This document shows positions 1-8,014 of a stretch of DNA of 64,000 nucleotides, one piece after another. The notes beneath the pieces were generated by a model. The model saw only the letters and a program-made list of their open reading frames with translations. It was not told where the DNA came from and made no database searches. The translations under genes and the position numbers were made by a program. The number at the start of each line of letters is the position of its first letter. Position 1 is the stretch's first letter. This stretch comes from Streptomyces sp. NRRL WC-3605 (GTDB taxonomy: Bacteria; Actinomycetota; Actinomycetes; Streptomycetales; Streptomycetaceae), in the NCBI RefSeq assembly GCF_001509795.1, contig NZ_LLZN01000063.1, positions 62,001-126,000 on the forward strand, given 5' to 3'.

Positions 1-111
1 GTTGGCCCGGTCGGAGCCGGACCGCCCGGCTCCCTCACCGGCCCGCCGGCGCCGGGGTGTCCTGTGTCGGCCCACTGCCGTTGGGGGGGCCGCGGGCCGG
101 AGGAGGCCGTC

Positions 112-297
112 GTGTCCGAGGAGTTCGAGCCACCGGCGGGTGGCGGGGGGACCGGTCGCCCGAAAGGGCTGCTGGAGCAGATGGAGGAACTGATGGCGGC
201 CCTGAACGCCGACCTGTCGGCACTGGACGCCGACCTCCAGGCGACGGGGGCCGCACTCCGGAGTGTGCCACCGGGGGCGGAGGACGGGACCACCTGA
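112..297 (+). CDS. Small hypothetical protein, 61 aa
   Basis: An AGGAGG ribosome binding site at 101-106 sits five bases before the GTG at 112, which decides this start over the longer open frame that begins at 64. The product is acidic. It has a Gly/Pro-rich N-terminus, then a predicted amphipathic helix rich in Leu, Ala and Asp (residues about 22-50), and no Cys or membrane segment. I do not recognise a family. It could be a small helical partner protein of the kind common in Streptomyces. It is transcribed towards the DUF6099-like gene and ends 38 bases before that gene's stop. Existence is supported mainly by the strong RBS and codon-position GC bias. Confidence 0.5.
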   Translation: MSEEFEPPAGGGGTGRPKGLLEQMEELMAALNADLSALDADLQATGAALRSVPPGAEDGTT

Positions 298-335
298 CGG
301 AACCTTCGGGTCCCGGCTGCGTTGCCCCTGCGGGA

Positions 336-806
336 TCAGCCTGCCTCCCTCTCCGCCAGGACCTCGTCGCGGTCCGCGAGTCTGCGGAGCATCTCCAGGA
401 CCCGGTCGCGGGATTCGTCGGCGGCGTCGATGGCCTCCATACAGCGCCAGTACGTCGTCTCGTCGTCGGCGGAGCTGGCCACGCCGACCAGCGCGATCCC
501 GGCCTCGCCCAGCAGGCTGCCGAGGTTCATCAGGGCCTGCCGCGCGTCGCCCAGCTCGGTGAGCTGGGCGGCGCGTAACGCACCCTCCGCGAGGTCCGGG
601 ATCTCCAGGACGCCGCAGCCGCGGCCCGCGAGCTCGGTCAACCCGATGGCCTCCCCGCGCAGTTCGGGCGGCCCGTAGACGGCGAGCCGACTGCCGATGG
701 CCTGCGCGAGCGCCTGGGCCTGCCACACCTCGGTCATGATGTCCGGCGCGCCGCCGCTTCCCGCCAGCGCTCGCCTGCTGTTCACGATCAGCCGCACCGC
801 GTCCAT
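336..806 (-). CDS. DUF6099-like protein, 156 aa
   Basis: This helical cytoplasmic protein resembles Streptomyces proteins annotated DUF6099; that match is from memory. The N-terminus MDAVRLIVNSRRAL, a central GRGCGVLEIPDL segment and a long C-terminal helix are the features I recognise. The function of the family is unknown. I chose the ATG at 806, preceded by GGACGGGG, over the GTG at 839, because homologues as I remember them begin with MDAVRLI. Its gene lies downstream of a MazG-like gene on the same strand with a 176-base gap, so it may be transcribed separately. No membrane segment or catalytic motif is visible. Confidence 0.7.
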   Translation of the reverse strand: MDAVRLIVNSRRALAGSGGAPDIMTEVWQAQALAQAIGSRLAVYGPPELRGEAIGLTELAGRGCGVLEIPDLAEGALRAAQLTELGDARQALMNLGSLLGEAGIALVGVASSADDETTYWRCMEAIDAADESRDRVLEMLRRLADRDEVLAEREAG

Positions 807-982
807 CGCAGTCCCCGTCCGTCTGGACGCGCTGCCCACACGTCCACCTGAACTCCGAACTCACCTGTTCATTACCCAGAGTGAAGGGCGTTGAGACGAA
901 AAGCCAGAGGAAGACGGAAATCTGCGGACAACTTTTCGGATACGGAGCACCGCATCACCACGGAGAGTGAAAGTGGAACTAT

Positions 983-1333
983 TTACTCAGCGGGCGGGGG
1001 AACCTCGCCGGGGCGCGGGAACCTCCGCTCGTTCCGGTCGATCTTCGCGTCCAGCGCGGCGAGCGGGTCGACACCGAGCACCTCGCACAGCTGGAGCAGA
1101 TACGCCAGCACGTCCGCGACCTCGTCCCGCACCCGGGCAGCCGTACCGGCGTCGTCCATGACCCGGGCGGACTGCTCCGGGGTCAACCACTGGAAGATCT
1201 CCTGCAGTTCGGCGGCCTCCACGCCGAGCGCGGAGACGAGGTTCTTCGGCGTGTGGTACGGCTGCCAGTCGCGCGCGGCCGCGAACTCCACGAGCCTGCG
1301 CTGGAGTCCGGCGACATCAAGAGGTTCGGTCAC
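983..1333 (-). CDS. MazG-like nucleotide pyrophosphohydrolase, 116 aa
   Basis: This is a short all-alpha NTP pyrophosphatase of the MazG/RS21-C6 (dCTPase-like) group, which hydrolyses non-canonical or excess nucleoside triphosphates to the monophosphate and PPi. The metal-binding acidic residues are visible: EAAELQEIFQW near residues 39-49 (E-x2-E) and DEVADVLAYLLQ near residues 70-81 (E-x2-D). The length matches single-domain members. The start ATG overlaps the stop of the upstream ATPase gene by four bases (ATGA at 1330-1333), so the two are translationally coupled. The substrate cannot be told from sequence; house-cleaning of dCTP or modified nucleotides is the family expectation. Confidence 0.85.
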   Translation of the reverse strand: MTEPLDVAGLQRRLVEFAAARDWQPYHTPKNLVSALGVEAAELQEIFQWLTPEQSARVMDDAGTAARVRDEVADVLAYLLQLCEVLGVDPLAALDAKIDRNERRFPRPGEVPPPAE

Positions 1334-2592
1334 GGCTCCAGGTGTACCACCGTCACGCCGTCCGTCTCCCCGAGGCCCGAGGGGTCGCTCACCGACCCCA
1401 CCAGCCGGATGTGCCCCCGCGCCCCCATGCGGGCCGCCAGGCCGGTCAGCTCCGCGCGCTGCACGGGGTCCAGGCCGCGGTCGAGGCCGTCCGCGAGGAC
1501 ACCCAGCGTCTGCAGGGCGACGGGCACCTCGCGCACCGGGTCGACCTCCAGGACGCCGGGCCCGGTCAGCAGCACCAGGGACAGCGCGAGGTAGCGCAGT
1601 TCGCCGTGGCCGAGCCGGCCGAGCGGGGTGCGGACGCCGTCACCCCGGTCGAGCAGCCCCCGGACCGTCCCGCCGGCCAGCAGTTCGGCGGCGACGTCGG
1701 TCACCGGGCCGGCGCATCCGGCGCGGGCGGCGGCGACGAGCCGGGCGTGCCGTCGTGTGCACTCGGAGCGCGTGCGCCACACGACGTCGGCGAGGTTGTC
1801 GCAGCCGCTGAGCAGCCGGCCGGAGCCGACCGGGACCTCGGCCCGCATCCGCTCGGGCCGGGGGTCGCAGGCGAAGACCGAGCGCAGGGCCACCACCAGC
1901 TGTTCGGCCGCGGCGAGGACCCGCCGCTGTCCGTCGGTGGTGCCGGCCACCCGCAGGGGCAGCAGCGCGGTGCCGAGCCGGTCGTCCGGGAGCGGGGCCC
2001 GCGTCACCGGGGTCTGCCCGGCCGTGTGCCAGGCTGCCTGCACGCTGCGCCGGCCGGGATCGCGCAGGGCCGTCTCCAGCAGGACGACACCGCCCGCTGT
2101 CAACCGCTCCCCCACGATGCGCGGTTCGGGCTCCGCCTGCACCGCCACGTCGAGCCGCACCGGCCCCTCCGGGCCGTCGGCGGTGCAGCCGATCCGGAAG
2201 CCGCGCCGCCGCTGGGCGTCCGGGCGTGCCCGTTCCGGGACGCAGGCCGTGGGGTCGGGGAACGCCTCCTCGACGGTGCGGCCGCCGGCGAGCGCGGCCA
2301 GTGCCCCGTACGCCCGCAGCGCGGTCGTCTTGCCGGACCCGCTGGGTCCCACGAAGAACGTGCACGGGCCGAGCGGGAAGACGGCCCTGCGGTGCCCGGC
2401 GAAGGCGGACAGCCGCAGCTCGACGACGTGGGGCCGGGGCGGGTCCGGCGGGCCGTCGCCCGGATGCTCCTCGGCGAGATGCTCCTCGGCGGGATCGGCT
2501 GCCGGCGACGGTCCCGGCCGGTGTGCCGCGACCCCCGTCCGACGGCCCTGGGGCGGCACGGACACGGCACCGGAGACAGAGGAAAGGCCCAT
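1330..2592 (-). CDS. AAA/ABC-type ATPase, RecF/SMC-like, 420 aa
   Basis: This is a P-loop ATPase with Walker A GPSGSGKTT near residue 84, preceded by a beta-strand pair (VVELRLSAFAGHRR) typical of RecF/SMC-like ATPases that begin with a conserved 'FRN' element. Towards the C-terminus, GRLGHGELRYLALSLVLL gives an ABC-like signature, followed by a weak Walker B (GVLEVDP). There is no long coiled coil, so it is a compact ATPase. Similar standalone AAA proteins are common in Streptomyces and mostly uncharacterised. The gene ends in a four-base overlap with the MazG-like gene, which suggests a joint function, perhaps in nucleotide or DNA metabolism. The ATG at 2592 has no obvious Shine-Dalgarno, and a GTG about ten codons inside is possible. 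Confidence 0.75.
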   Translation of the reverse strand: MGLSSVSGAVSVPPQGRRTGVAAHRPGPSPAADPAEEHLAEEHPGDGPPDPPRPHVVELRLSAFAGHRRAVFPLGPCTFFVGPSGSGKTTALRAYGALAALAGGRTVEEAFPDPTACVPERARPDAQRRRGFRIGCTADGPEGPVRLDVAVQAEPEPRIVGERLTAGGVVLLETALRDPGRRSVQAAWHTAGQTPVTRAPLPDDRLGTALLPLRVAGTTDGQRRVLAAAEQLVVALRSVFACDPRPERMRAEVPVGSGRLLSGCDNLADVVWRTRSECTRRHARLVAAARAGCAGPVTDVAAELLAGGTVRGLLDRGDGVRTPLGRLGHGELRYLALSLVLLTGPGVLEVDPVREVPVALQTLGVLADGLDRGLDPVQRAELTGLAARMGARGHIRLVGSVSDPSGLGETDGVTVVHLEP

Positions 2593-2688
2593 GTCGGGGA
2601 CCGTAGAGCCGCCGTCCTCAGGCGAACCGTTCCACCCGCGCGGGCTTCCTACGAAAGGGGTACGGCACCGCGCCGCGGGCGCGGTGTC

Positions 2689-3078
2689 TCACGCGCCGGG
2701 GACGCCGGCCGTCTCCATCAGTCCGCTCACCTCGGTGCCGGGCGGGGTCAGCAGGAACACGTTGCGGTCGACGCGGTGCATACCGCTGCCCAGGCCGAAG
2801 ACGACGCCCGTGCTGAAGTCGAGGACCCGCTTGGCGACCTCGTTCTCGGCGCTCGTCAGGTCCAGCAGTACCGGGATGCCCGCCATCAGGGTCTCCGCGA
2901 CCTCGCGGGCGTCCCCGAACACGTTGACCCGCAGGACGACGAAACGCCGGCGCGGCTCCGTCACCGCCTCCGGCATCGCACGGTGGTCCACCGCCGACGG
3001 CCAGGCGTCACGCCCTCGCAAAGGCACGACCTGGGCGAGCCCCGCCCACTGTTCATCGGTGACGTCGTAGCTGTTCAC
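2689..3078 (-). CDS. sepF: SepF-like cell division protein (SepF3-type paralogue), 129 aa
   Basis: SepF tethers FtsZ to the membrane. Streptomyces has several paralogues, and this one matches my memory of the short SepF3-type proteins. The SepF/DUF552 fold covers residues about 35-115: RRFVVLRVNVFGDAREVA, GIPVLLDLTSAENEVAKR, LDFSTGVVFGLGSGMHRV and a final VFLLTPPGTEV strand. The basic amphipathic membrane-targeting helix and acidic linker of canonical SepF are missing. The N-terminus instead reads NSYDVTDEQWAGLAQVVPLR. I placed the start at the GTG at 3078 because homologues begin there; the open frame extends 15 codons further upstream. It is monocistronic by spacing. A role in division or sporulation is inferred from the family. 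Confidence 0.85.
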   Translation of the reverse strand: MNSYDVTDEQWAGLAQVVPLRGRDAWPSAVDHRAMPEAVTEPRRRFVVLRVNVFGDAREVAETLMAGIPVLLDLTSAENEVAKRVLDFSTGVVFGLGSGMHRVDRNVFLLTPPGTEVSGLMETAGVPGA

Positions 3079-3436
3079 CGGCTCACCCCGACCTGACTCG
3101 CCCTCAATGCCTGCACCAGCCAATTCTTACGCCAAGTCACCCGTTCGGCCCAACACCGACACGGCCCGCGACCGAATCGGGCCCGTTCCGGCCGGGCCCG
3201 GAGGGCGTCGGCGTCGGCGCCGGGACGGGCGGCCCGGCACGGGTACCCGGAGTGCCCGGACCCTTGCCCGGCCCGCGTGCGACTCCGCCGGACGGGTGTC
3301 AGACTGATGGCTCGGGCCGGGCAGTCCGTGGCGGAGCGCCCGGGTATGGGCGGGAAAGTCCAGCGAACACACGGACCACCCGGGTATGCGCGCTGCTTCT
3401 GGCTCGTTTCGGACGTAGGGACGGCGGTGAACTCCT
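3079..3436. other. Intergenic region between divergent sepF-like and SDR genes
   Basis: This 358-base stretch must hold the promoters of the two divergent neighbours. It contains two GGGTAT hexamers on the plus strand (3342-3347 and 3382-3387), which resemble sigma-B-type -10 elements, but neither has a GNNT at the required 14-16 bases upstream. A GC-rich segment at about 3190-3260 has runs of GGCG repeats. I see no convincing gene here. Confidence 0.5.
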
Positions 3437-4201
3437 GTGACAGCGAGCGACGAGGCGGAAGCGGTTTCCCCAGTGTCAGGAGGGCCCGCCGGGCAGACCG
3501 TCGTGGTCGTGGGCGGCAGTTCCGGCATCGGCCTGGAGACCGCCCGGCAGGTGCGGGCGGCCGGCGGCGACGTGATCCTCACGGCCCGCGATCCCGGGCG
3601 TCTGGAGCGGGCGGCCGAGGAGCTGGAGCCGTTGAGCACGGCCGCGTTCGACGCGATGGACGCCGACCGTCTGGAGGGGTTCCTGCGGGACCTGCCCGGA
3701 CAGGTCGACCATGTCCTGGTGACGGCGGGCAGCCCTTCGTACACACCGCTCGCCGATCTCGACCTGAGCGCGGGCGGACGGGACTTCGGCGGGCGGCTGG
3801 CGATGCTGCTCGCGGCGGGGCGGGCCTGCCGGGACAAGGTCAGGCCCGGCGGGACGCTGCTGTTCATCGGCGGGACCGGTGCCCGCCGCCCCGGCCCCGG
3901 CATGGCCGTGATCGGCGCGCTCACCGCGGCCCTGCCCGCGCTGGCGGCGAACCTGGCCGTGGAGATCGCCCCGGTACGGGTGAACCTCCTCGCCGCCGGC
4001 TTCGTGGACACGCCCCTGTCCGCGTCCCTCCTGGGGGAGCAACTGGAGGCGCGCCGCGAGGAGTTGCGCCGGACACTGCCCATCGGGCGGGTCGTCGGAC
4101 CCGGCGACATCGCCTCCCTCGCGCTGCACATCATGGCCAACGGCGCCCTCACCGGCGCCACCTACGACATCGACGGCGGTCAGCAGCTCGTCGCGCACTG
4201 A
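3437..4201 (+). CDS. SDR-fold protein lacking the catalytic YxxxK, 254 aa
   Basis: The Rossmann fold of the short-chain dehydrogenase family is clear. The dinucleotide-binding motif VVGGSSGIG is at residues about 25-32, a VTAG segment replaces the usual NNAG, and the C-terminal GATYDIDGGQQL is the typical SDR cofactor-side ending. The active site is absent: the region that should carry Ser...Tyr-x3-Lys reads GGTGARRPGPGMAVIGALTA, and aligning it through NLAVEIAPVRVN puts Ile and Thr where Tyr and Lys belong. The protein may bind NAD(P)H without reducing a classical substrate, or use other residues. The start is GTG at 3437, which has only a weak Shine-Dalgarno. The VOC gene follows after 80 bases, probably in the same transcript. 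Confidence 0.8.
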   Translation: MTASDEAEAVSPVSGGPAGQTVVVVGGSSGIGLETARQVRAAGGDVILTARDPGRLERAAEELEPLSTAAFDAMDADRLEGFLRDLPGQVDHVLVTAGSPSYTPLADLDLSAGGRDFGGRLAMLLAAGRACRDKVRPGGTLLFIGGTGARRPGPGMAVIGALTAALPALAANLAVEIAPVRVNLLAAGFVDTPLSASLLGEQLEARREELRRTLPIGRVVGPGDIASLALHIMANGALTGATYDIDGGQQLVAH

Positions 4202-4281
4202 GACGTACGGCGTACCGCGTACGGCCGGACGCGACCGTCGTCCGTCCGTGCCGTCGCCCTCCGAGACGGGAGCCCCACAGC

Positions 4282-4899
4282 ATGGACATGAAACTCGAGG
4301 TCGTCGTGGTGCCGGTGTCCGACGTCGACCGGGCGAAGGACTTCTACACGGCGCTGGGCTGGCGGCTCGACGCGGACGTGCCCACGGACGACACGTTCCG
4401 GGTGGTGCAGATGACCCCTCCGGGCTCACCGGCGTCGGTCATCTTCGGCACCAACGTGACCGAGCAGGCACCCGGCACGGCACGCGGTCTGCACCTGGTG
4501 GTCGACGACATCGAGGCGGCCCACACCGAGCTGAAACGCCACGGCGCCGACCCGAGCGAGATCTTCCACGACGCCGGGGGCGTCTTCCACCACGGCGGCA
4601 CGGACGCGCGGGTGCCGGGCCCCGACCCGCAGCGCGGCAGCTACGGCTCCTTCCTGTCGTTCAGCGATCCCGACGGGAACGGGTACGTGCTCCAGGAGAT
4701 CACCACCCGGCTGCCGGGCCGTCTGGACCCCGCGACCACGGCGTACGCGTCGGCCGACGACCTGGCGGGCGCCCTGCGCCGGGCCGCCGCCGCACACGGC
4801 GAGCACGAGGCGCGCACCGGCGCGGAGGACCCCGACTGGCCGGACTGGTACGCCCGGTACATGGTCGCCGAGCAGTCGGGAGCGGAACTCCCGCAGTGA
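4282..4899 (+). CDS. VOC (glyoxalase/bleomycin-resistance fold) protein, 205 aa
   Basis: This is a single vicinal-oxygen-chelate domain with paired beta-alpha-beta3 modules. The first module starts at KLEVVVVPVSDVDRAKDFYT and the second at GTARGLHLVVDDIEAAHTEL. The segment SFSDPDGNGYVLQEITT is the usual end of the domain and supplies a metal-ligand Glu. A helical extension of about 50 residues follows (from SADDLAGALRRA), ending in a WPDWYARYM motif found in many actinobacterial VOC proteins. The substrate is unknown; family members range from glyoxalases to dioxygenases and drug-binding proteins. Translation starts at ATG 4282. It lies 80 bases after the SDR gene on the same strand and converges on the MerR-HEAT gene. 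Confidence 0.85.
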   Translation: MDMKLEVVVVPVSDVDRAKDFYTALGWRLDADVPTDDTFRVVQMTPPGSPASVIFGTNVTEQAPGTARGLHLVVDDIEAAHTELKRHGADPSEIFHDAGGVFHHGGTDARVPGPDPQRGSYGSFLSFSDPDGNGYVLQEITTRLPGRLDPATTAYASADDLAGALRRAAAAHGEHEARTGAEDPDWPDWYARYMVAEQSGAELPQ

Positions 4900-4927
4900 C
4901 GTGACCACGTGACCACGGGTCCCGCGC

Positions 4928-5938
4928 TCAGGACCGTTCGTCGAGCAGCCCTGCGAAGGCCGCGGCGACGCGGGCGACGGCGTGGTCGTCGTCCCGGGAC
5001 AACCGGCCCAGGACCTCGCGCACGCCGGGCCCGGGCAGTTCGACGAGCGCCTGCATCAGACGGACACGGGTCGCGGAGTCGGCGCCGGGCGCGGTGAGTT
5101 CGCCGGTCAGGGCGGTCAGGGCGCGTGCGGCGCACGCCGGGTCCTCGGACAGTGCGCCGAGGATCTCCGCCGCGTCGACGTCGTTGACGCCGTCGACCAC
5201 CATGGCGACGAGCACGGGTACGGCCGCGGTCTCACCCTGCCGGCCCAGCGCGAGGGCGGCCGGGCGGCGGACCGCCGGATCGGGGTCGGCGAGTGCTTCC
5301 CGTAGAGCGGCCGCCGCCTCGGGGACCTCGGCCAGGTCGGCGAGCGCCCGCGCGGCCCGCCGCCGGACGGCGGGCTCCCCCTCGCGCACGGCGGCGGTCA
5401 AGGCGCTCACTCCCGCGTCGCCGGCCCGGGCGAGCGCCCAGCGCAGGGCACCCGACACCACCGGGTCGGGCTCGGCCAGGACGGCCTTGGCCAGCACCTC
5501 GGCGGGGACGGGGACGTCGTCCTGCCGGGCGAGGACGGCCTGCTGCCGGCGCGCCGCGTCGGGCGAGTCCAGGCCGTGCAGGAGGGCGACGACACCGAGG
5601 ACGTCCTGCCAGTCCGCGGGCGCCGAGGCGTCGATGGCGCGGAGCCGTTCGAGCAGTTCCCGTTCCCGGTCCAGCCGCTCCTGCGTCCAGCGGATGAGGT
5701 CGCCGACCAGGGCGGCCGGGGTGAAGTCCGGGTCCCGCAGCGCCTGCGCGACCTGCTGGAGCGAGAGGCCGAGGGAGCGCAGGCTCTCCACGTGGAAGAT
5801 CCGGCGGACGTCCTCGGCGGAGTATTCGCGGTAGCCGCCCACGGTCCGGCCGGTGGGCCGCACCAGCCCGAGGGCGTCGTAGTGCCGCAGCATCCGCGCA
5901 CTCACCCCGGAGCGGCGGGCGACCTCACCGATCAGCAC
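4928..5938 (-). CDS. MerR-family regulator fused to HEAT repeats, 336 aa
   Basis: Residues 1-70 are a MerR-type winged helix: LIGEVARRSGVSARMLRHYD, then VGGYREYSAEDVRRI and a helix LRSLGLSLQQVAQAL. A dimerisation helix follows (about 80-105). Residues about 120-330 are not a metal- or drug-binding domain but a run of HEAT-like helical pairs, for example PVVSGALRWALARAGDAG, EPAVRRRAARALADLAEVP and DPAVRRPAALALGRQGETA. HEAT arrays usually bind proteins, so the signal may be a protein partner. The start is GTG at 5938, overlapping the end of the upstream HEAT gene by seven bases, so the two are co-translated. A palindrome at 6676-6696 in front of the operon is the likely autoregulatory operator. 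Confidence 0.85.
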   Translation of the reverse strand: MLIGEVARRSGVSARMLRHYDALGLVRPTGRTVGGYREYSAEDVRRIFHVESLRSLGLSLQQVAQALRDPDFTPAALVGDLIRWTQERLDRERELLERLRAIDASAPADWQDVLGVVALLHGLDSPDAARRQQAVLARQDDVPVPAEVLAKAVLAEPDPVVSGALRWALARAGDAGVSALTAAVREGEPAVRRRAARALADLAEVPEAAAALREALADPDPAVRRPAALALGRQGETAAVPVLVAMVVDGVNDVDAAEILGALSEDPACAARALTALTGELTAPGADSATRVRLMQALVELPGPGVREVLGRLSRDDDHAVARVAAAFAGLLDERS

Positions 5939-6666
5939 GGGCCGGTCCCCTGGGCGGCCGTCGGGGCCGGGGCTGGCCGTGCGGCCCTCTCGGGGCCGAG
6001 GGCGACGATCCGCCGGGCCTCGTCCACCGCCGCGTCGAAGCCGGTATCCGGCCGTTCGCGGAGCACTTCGGTGGCGGCGGCGTGCGTGGCGACCGCCGGT
6101 TCTGGGTCCGCGGCGGCCCGCTCCACGACGGGCCTGGTCACGTCCCCGAGGTCGATGAGCGCGCGGCTCAGGCTCAGCCGTACGGCCCGGTCGCCGCGGC
6201 CGAGCTGCCGGACCAGTTCACCGGCCAGATCCGCCCGGGTCTCCTCGTCGTCCGGCGCGAGGGCGACCGTGACACGCCAGGCGGTCCGTGCCACCTCGTC
6301 GTCCGGGTCGTGCAGCAGCGGGCGCGGGATCCAGGTCCAGGCGCTCCTGTCGCCGATCTTGGAGAGCGTGTGCAGGGCCTGGGCGCGCGCCTGGGCACGG
6401 TCGGCGTCGAGTTCCCCGCGGACCCGGGCCAGCACCGGCCCGGACGGCAGGCGGGTCAGGGCCCAGGACAGCATGTCCCGTACGAAGAAGTCCGGTTCGA
6501 CCGCGCAGCGCTCGACCAGGGCGTCCAGCAGGCCGGGGTCGGGAGACGAACCGGCGGCCAGGGCCGCCTTGAGCCGGACCGACGGGTCGTCGGCGCCCAG
6601 GGCGACGGTCAGGCGGGCGGTGTGCGGGGTCGTGTGTGTCGGGTCGATCGGGACCACCTCCTGCAC
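5932..6666 (-). CDS. HEAT-repeat protein, 244 aa
   Basis: The whole protein is built of HEAT-like helical hairpins: DDPSVRLKAALAAGSSPDPG, EPDFFVRDMLSWALTRLP, RAQARAQALHTLSKIGD, DPDDEVARTAWRVTVAL, RGDRAVRLSLSRALIDLGD and EPAVATHAAATEVLRERP. No enzymatic motif, signal peptide or membrane segment is present. It is the first gene of a two-gene operon, and its last seven bases overlap the MerR-HEAT start. A direct interaction between the two helical-repeat proteins is an inference from fold and coupling. It may instead be an old duplication of the regulator's C-terminal half. The start is GTG at 6666, ten bases from the operator-like palindrome, so the transcript may have a very short leader or none. 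Confidence 0.8.
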   Translation of the reverse strand: MQEVVPIDPTHTTPHTARLTVALGADDPSVRLKAALAAGSSPDPGLLDALVERCAVEPDFFVRDMLSWALTRLPSGPVLARVRGELDADRAQARAQALHTLSKIGDRSAWTWIPRPLLHDPDDEVARTAWRVTVALAPDDEETRADLAGELVRQLGRGDRAVRLSLSRALIDLGDVTRPVVERAAADPEPAVATHAAATEVLRERPDTGFDAAVDEARRIVALGPERAARPAPAPTAAQGTGPC

Positions 6667-6675
6667 CCAGGGGAC

Positions 6676-6696
6676 ACCTTGTCACGGTGTCAAGGT
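6676..6696 (-). promoter_or_regulatory. Candidate MerR operator, 21-bp inverted repeat
   Basis: The arms ACCTTG (6676-6681) and CAAGGT (6691-6696) are perfect inverted repeats, and the nine central bases are also largely symmetric. On the minus strand a TTGACC at the outer edge is followed after 19 bases by TCCCCT. That is the long 19-bp spacer in which MerR regulators place their operator. It lies just upstream of the HEAT/MerR-HEAT operon, so autoregulation is the natural reading. The -10 match is poor. Confidence 0.6.
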
Positions 6697-6794
6697 CAAG
6701 GCCGACGGTCCGCGCGACGGGTGCGGTGACCTCCGCGCACGTCCGCCGGCGACCACGGCGGATTCCGCCGCCGGCGCGGCGGAGCGCCCGCTCG

Positions 6795-6837
6795 GTGAGC
6801 CACGAGGCGGGTGAGCCACGAGGCGGGTGAGCCACGA
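6795..6837. repeat. 16-bp direct repeat, 2.7 copies
   Basis: The unit GTGAGCCACGAGGCGG occurs at 6795-6810 and 6811-6826, with a partial copy at 6827-6837. It lies in the gap between the HEAT operon promoter and the end of the LysR gene. No function is evident; slippage duplication is the simplest origin. Confidence 0.7.
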
Positions 6838-6952
6838 AATCGGGCGGGTCCCGGCCACCGGCGAGGCGTATGCCCGGCCTGTCCACCACGAGACGGGGGT
6901 GACGTCCCTGACGGTGACGGCGGCCCCGCGGCGCCTCAGGCCGTGACCTGGC

Positions 6953-7879
6953 TCAAAGGGTGACGTCTGCGGACCCGTCCCAGGCCGTCGTCATGATGTG
7001 GCGGGTGCGGTCGCGCAGCAGCTGGTGGGTGCGGTCGTGGTCGTTGCGCGGGTGCCACGCCATGCCGACGGTCAGGGGTGGCAGTTCCAGCGGGATCGGG
7101 AAGGTGTGCAGTCCGAGCGTGCGCAGCATGGACCGGCCGAGTCCGGCCGGGGCGACGCCGACGACGTCGGTCTCGCGGGTCAGGAACAGGGCGGTCGCCA
7201 CGCTGGGGACCACCGCGACCACGCGCCGGCTCAACCCGGCCTCGGCGAGCCGCTCGTCGATGGGGCCGTGCGCCCGGCCGCGCCGGGACACCACGACGTG
7301 GTCGGCGGCGGCGAACCTCCGCGCCGTCACCGTCCGCGCCCTCGCGAGGGGGTGGTCCGGGCGTACGACGCCGGTGAGCGTCTCCGTGAGCAGGGTCTCG
7401 GAGCGGATCTCCGGGTGGCCCTGCCGGACGATCCCGACCTCCAGGTCGACCATGCCCTCGCGCAGGGCGGGGCTGTCCTCCAGGCTCTCCGGGCGCAGCC
7501 GCAGGGAGATGCCGGGCGCCTCGGCCCGCAGGTCGTCGAGGAGGCGCGGGATGAACGTCGTGGACAGCATGTCGCCGACCTGCAGGTCGAAGGTGCGGAC
7601 GGCGGTGCGTGGGTCGGCGGTGGCCGACGGCGCGAACAGGGCGCGGGCGCGGCTGGTGACCGCGTGCACCTCGCCGCGCAGTTCCAGGGCCCGGGGTGTC
7701 GGGACGAGGTCGCGTCCGGCCCGTACGAGGAGCGGGTCGCCGAAGGCCCGCCGCAGCCGGGCCAGGGCGCGGCTCATGGCCGGGGGCGAGGTGTGCAGCC
7801 GTTCCGCCGCCCTGGTCACGCTGTTCTCGGCGAGCAGGGCGTCCAGCGCCTCGATGAGGTTCAGATCGACGTGGTCCAC
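6953..7879 (-). CDS. LysR-family transcriptional regulator, 308 aa
   Basis: The N-terminal winged helix-turn-helix is typical: LNLIEALDALLAENSVTRAA, then PPAMSRALARLRRAFGDPLL at residues about 28-50. The effector-binding domain fills residues about 90-300, with ligand-binding-protein-like strands such as TFDLQVGDML and VDLEVGIVRQ. It most resembles the NodD/PcpR-like group that starts with DLNLIEAL. The GTG at 7879 is 135 bases from the divergent FMN-binding protein gene, the classic LysR arrangement, so that gene and the reductase behind it are the likely targets. The co-inducer is unknown. Confidence 0.9.
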   Translation of the reverse strand: MDHVDLNLIEALDALLAENSVTRAAERLHTSPPAMSRALARLRRAFGDPLLVRAGRDLVPTPRALELRGEVHAVTSRARALFAPSATADPRTAVRTFDLQVGDMLSTTFIPRLLDDLRAEAPGISLRLRPESLEDSPALREGMVDLEVGIVRQGHPEIRSETLLTETLTGVVRPDHPLARARTVTARRFAAADHVVVSRRGRAHGPIDERLAEAGLSRRVVAVVPSVATALFLTRETDVVGVAPAGLGRSMLRTLGLHTFPIPLELPPLTVGMAWHPRNDHDRTHQLLRDRTRHIMTTAWDGSADVTL

Positions 7880-8014
7880 GTAGTCGATTATCAGGATCGG
7901 AAAGGGTCTGTATCAAGGTTGCACTGGTCGGAATCGGCTGTCGCTCCTACCGTCGAGGACAACCCCCTTCCGCTCAGCGGGGGGCGTGTCGGGAGCGACT
8001 GGAAGGCGACCTGA

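Noticed and set aside
3342..3387. Two GGGTAT hexamers as sigma-B-type promoters for the SDR gene
   Set aside because: Neither has a GNNT element at 14-16 bases upstream, unlike the sites at 23512-23536 and 24921-24945.
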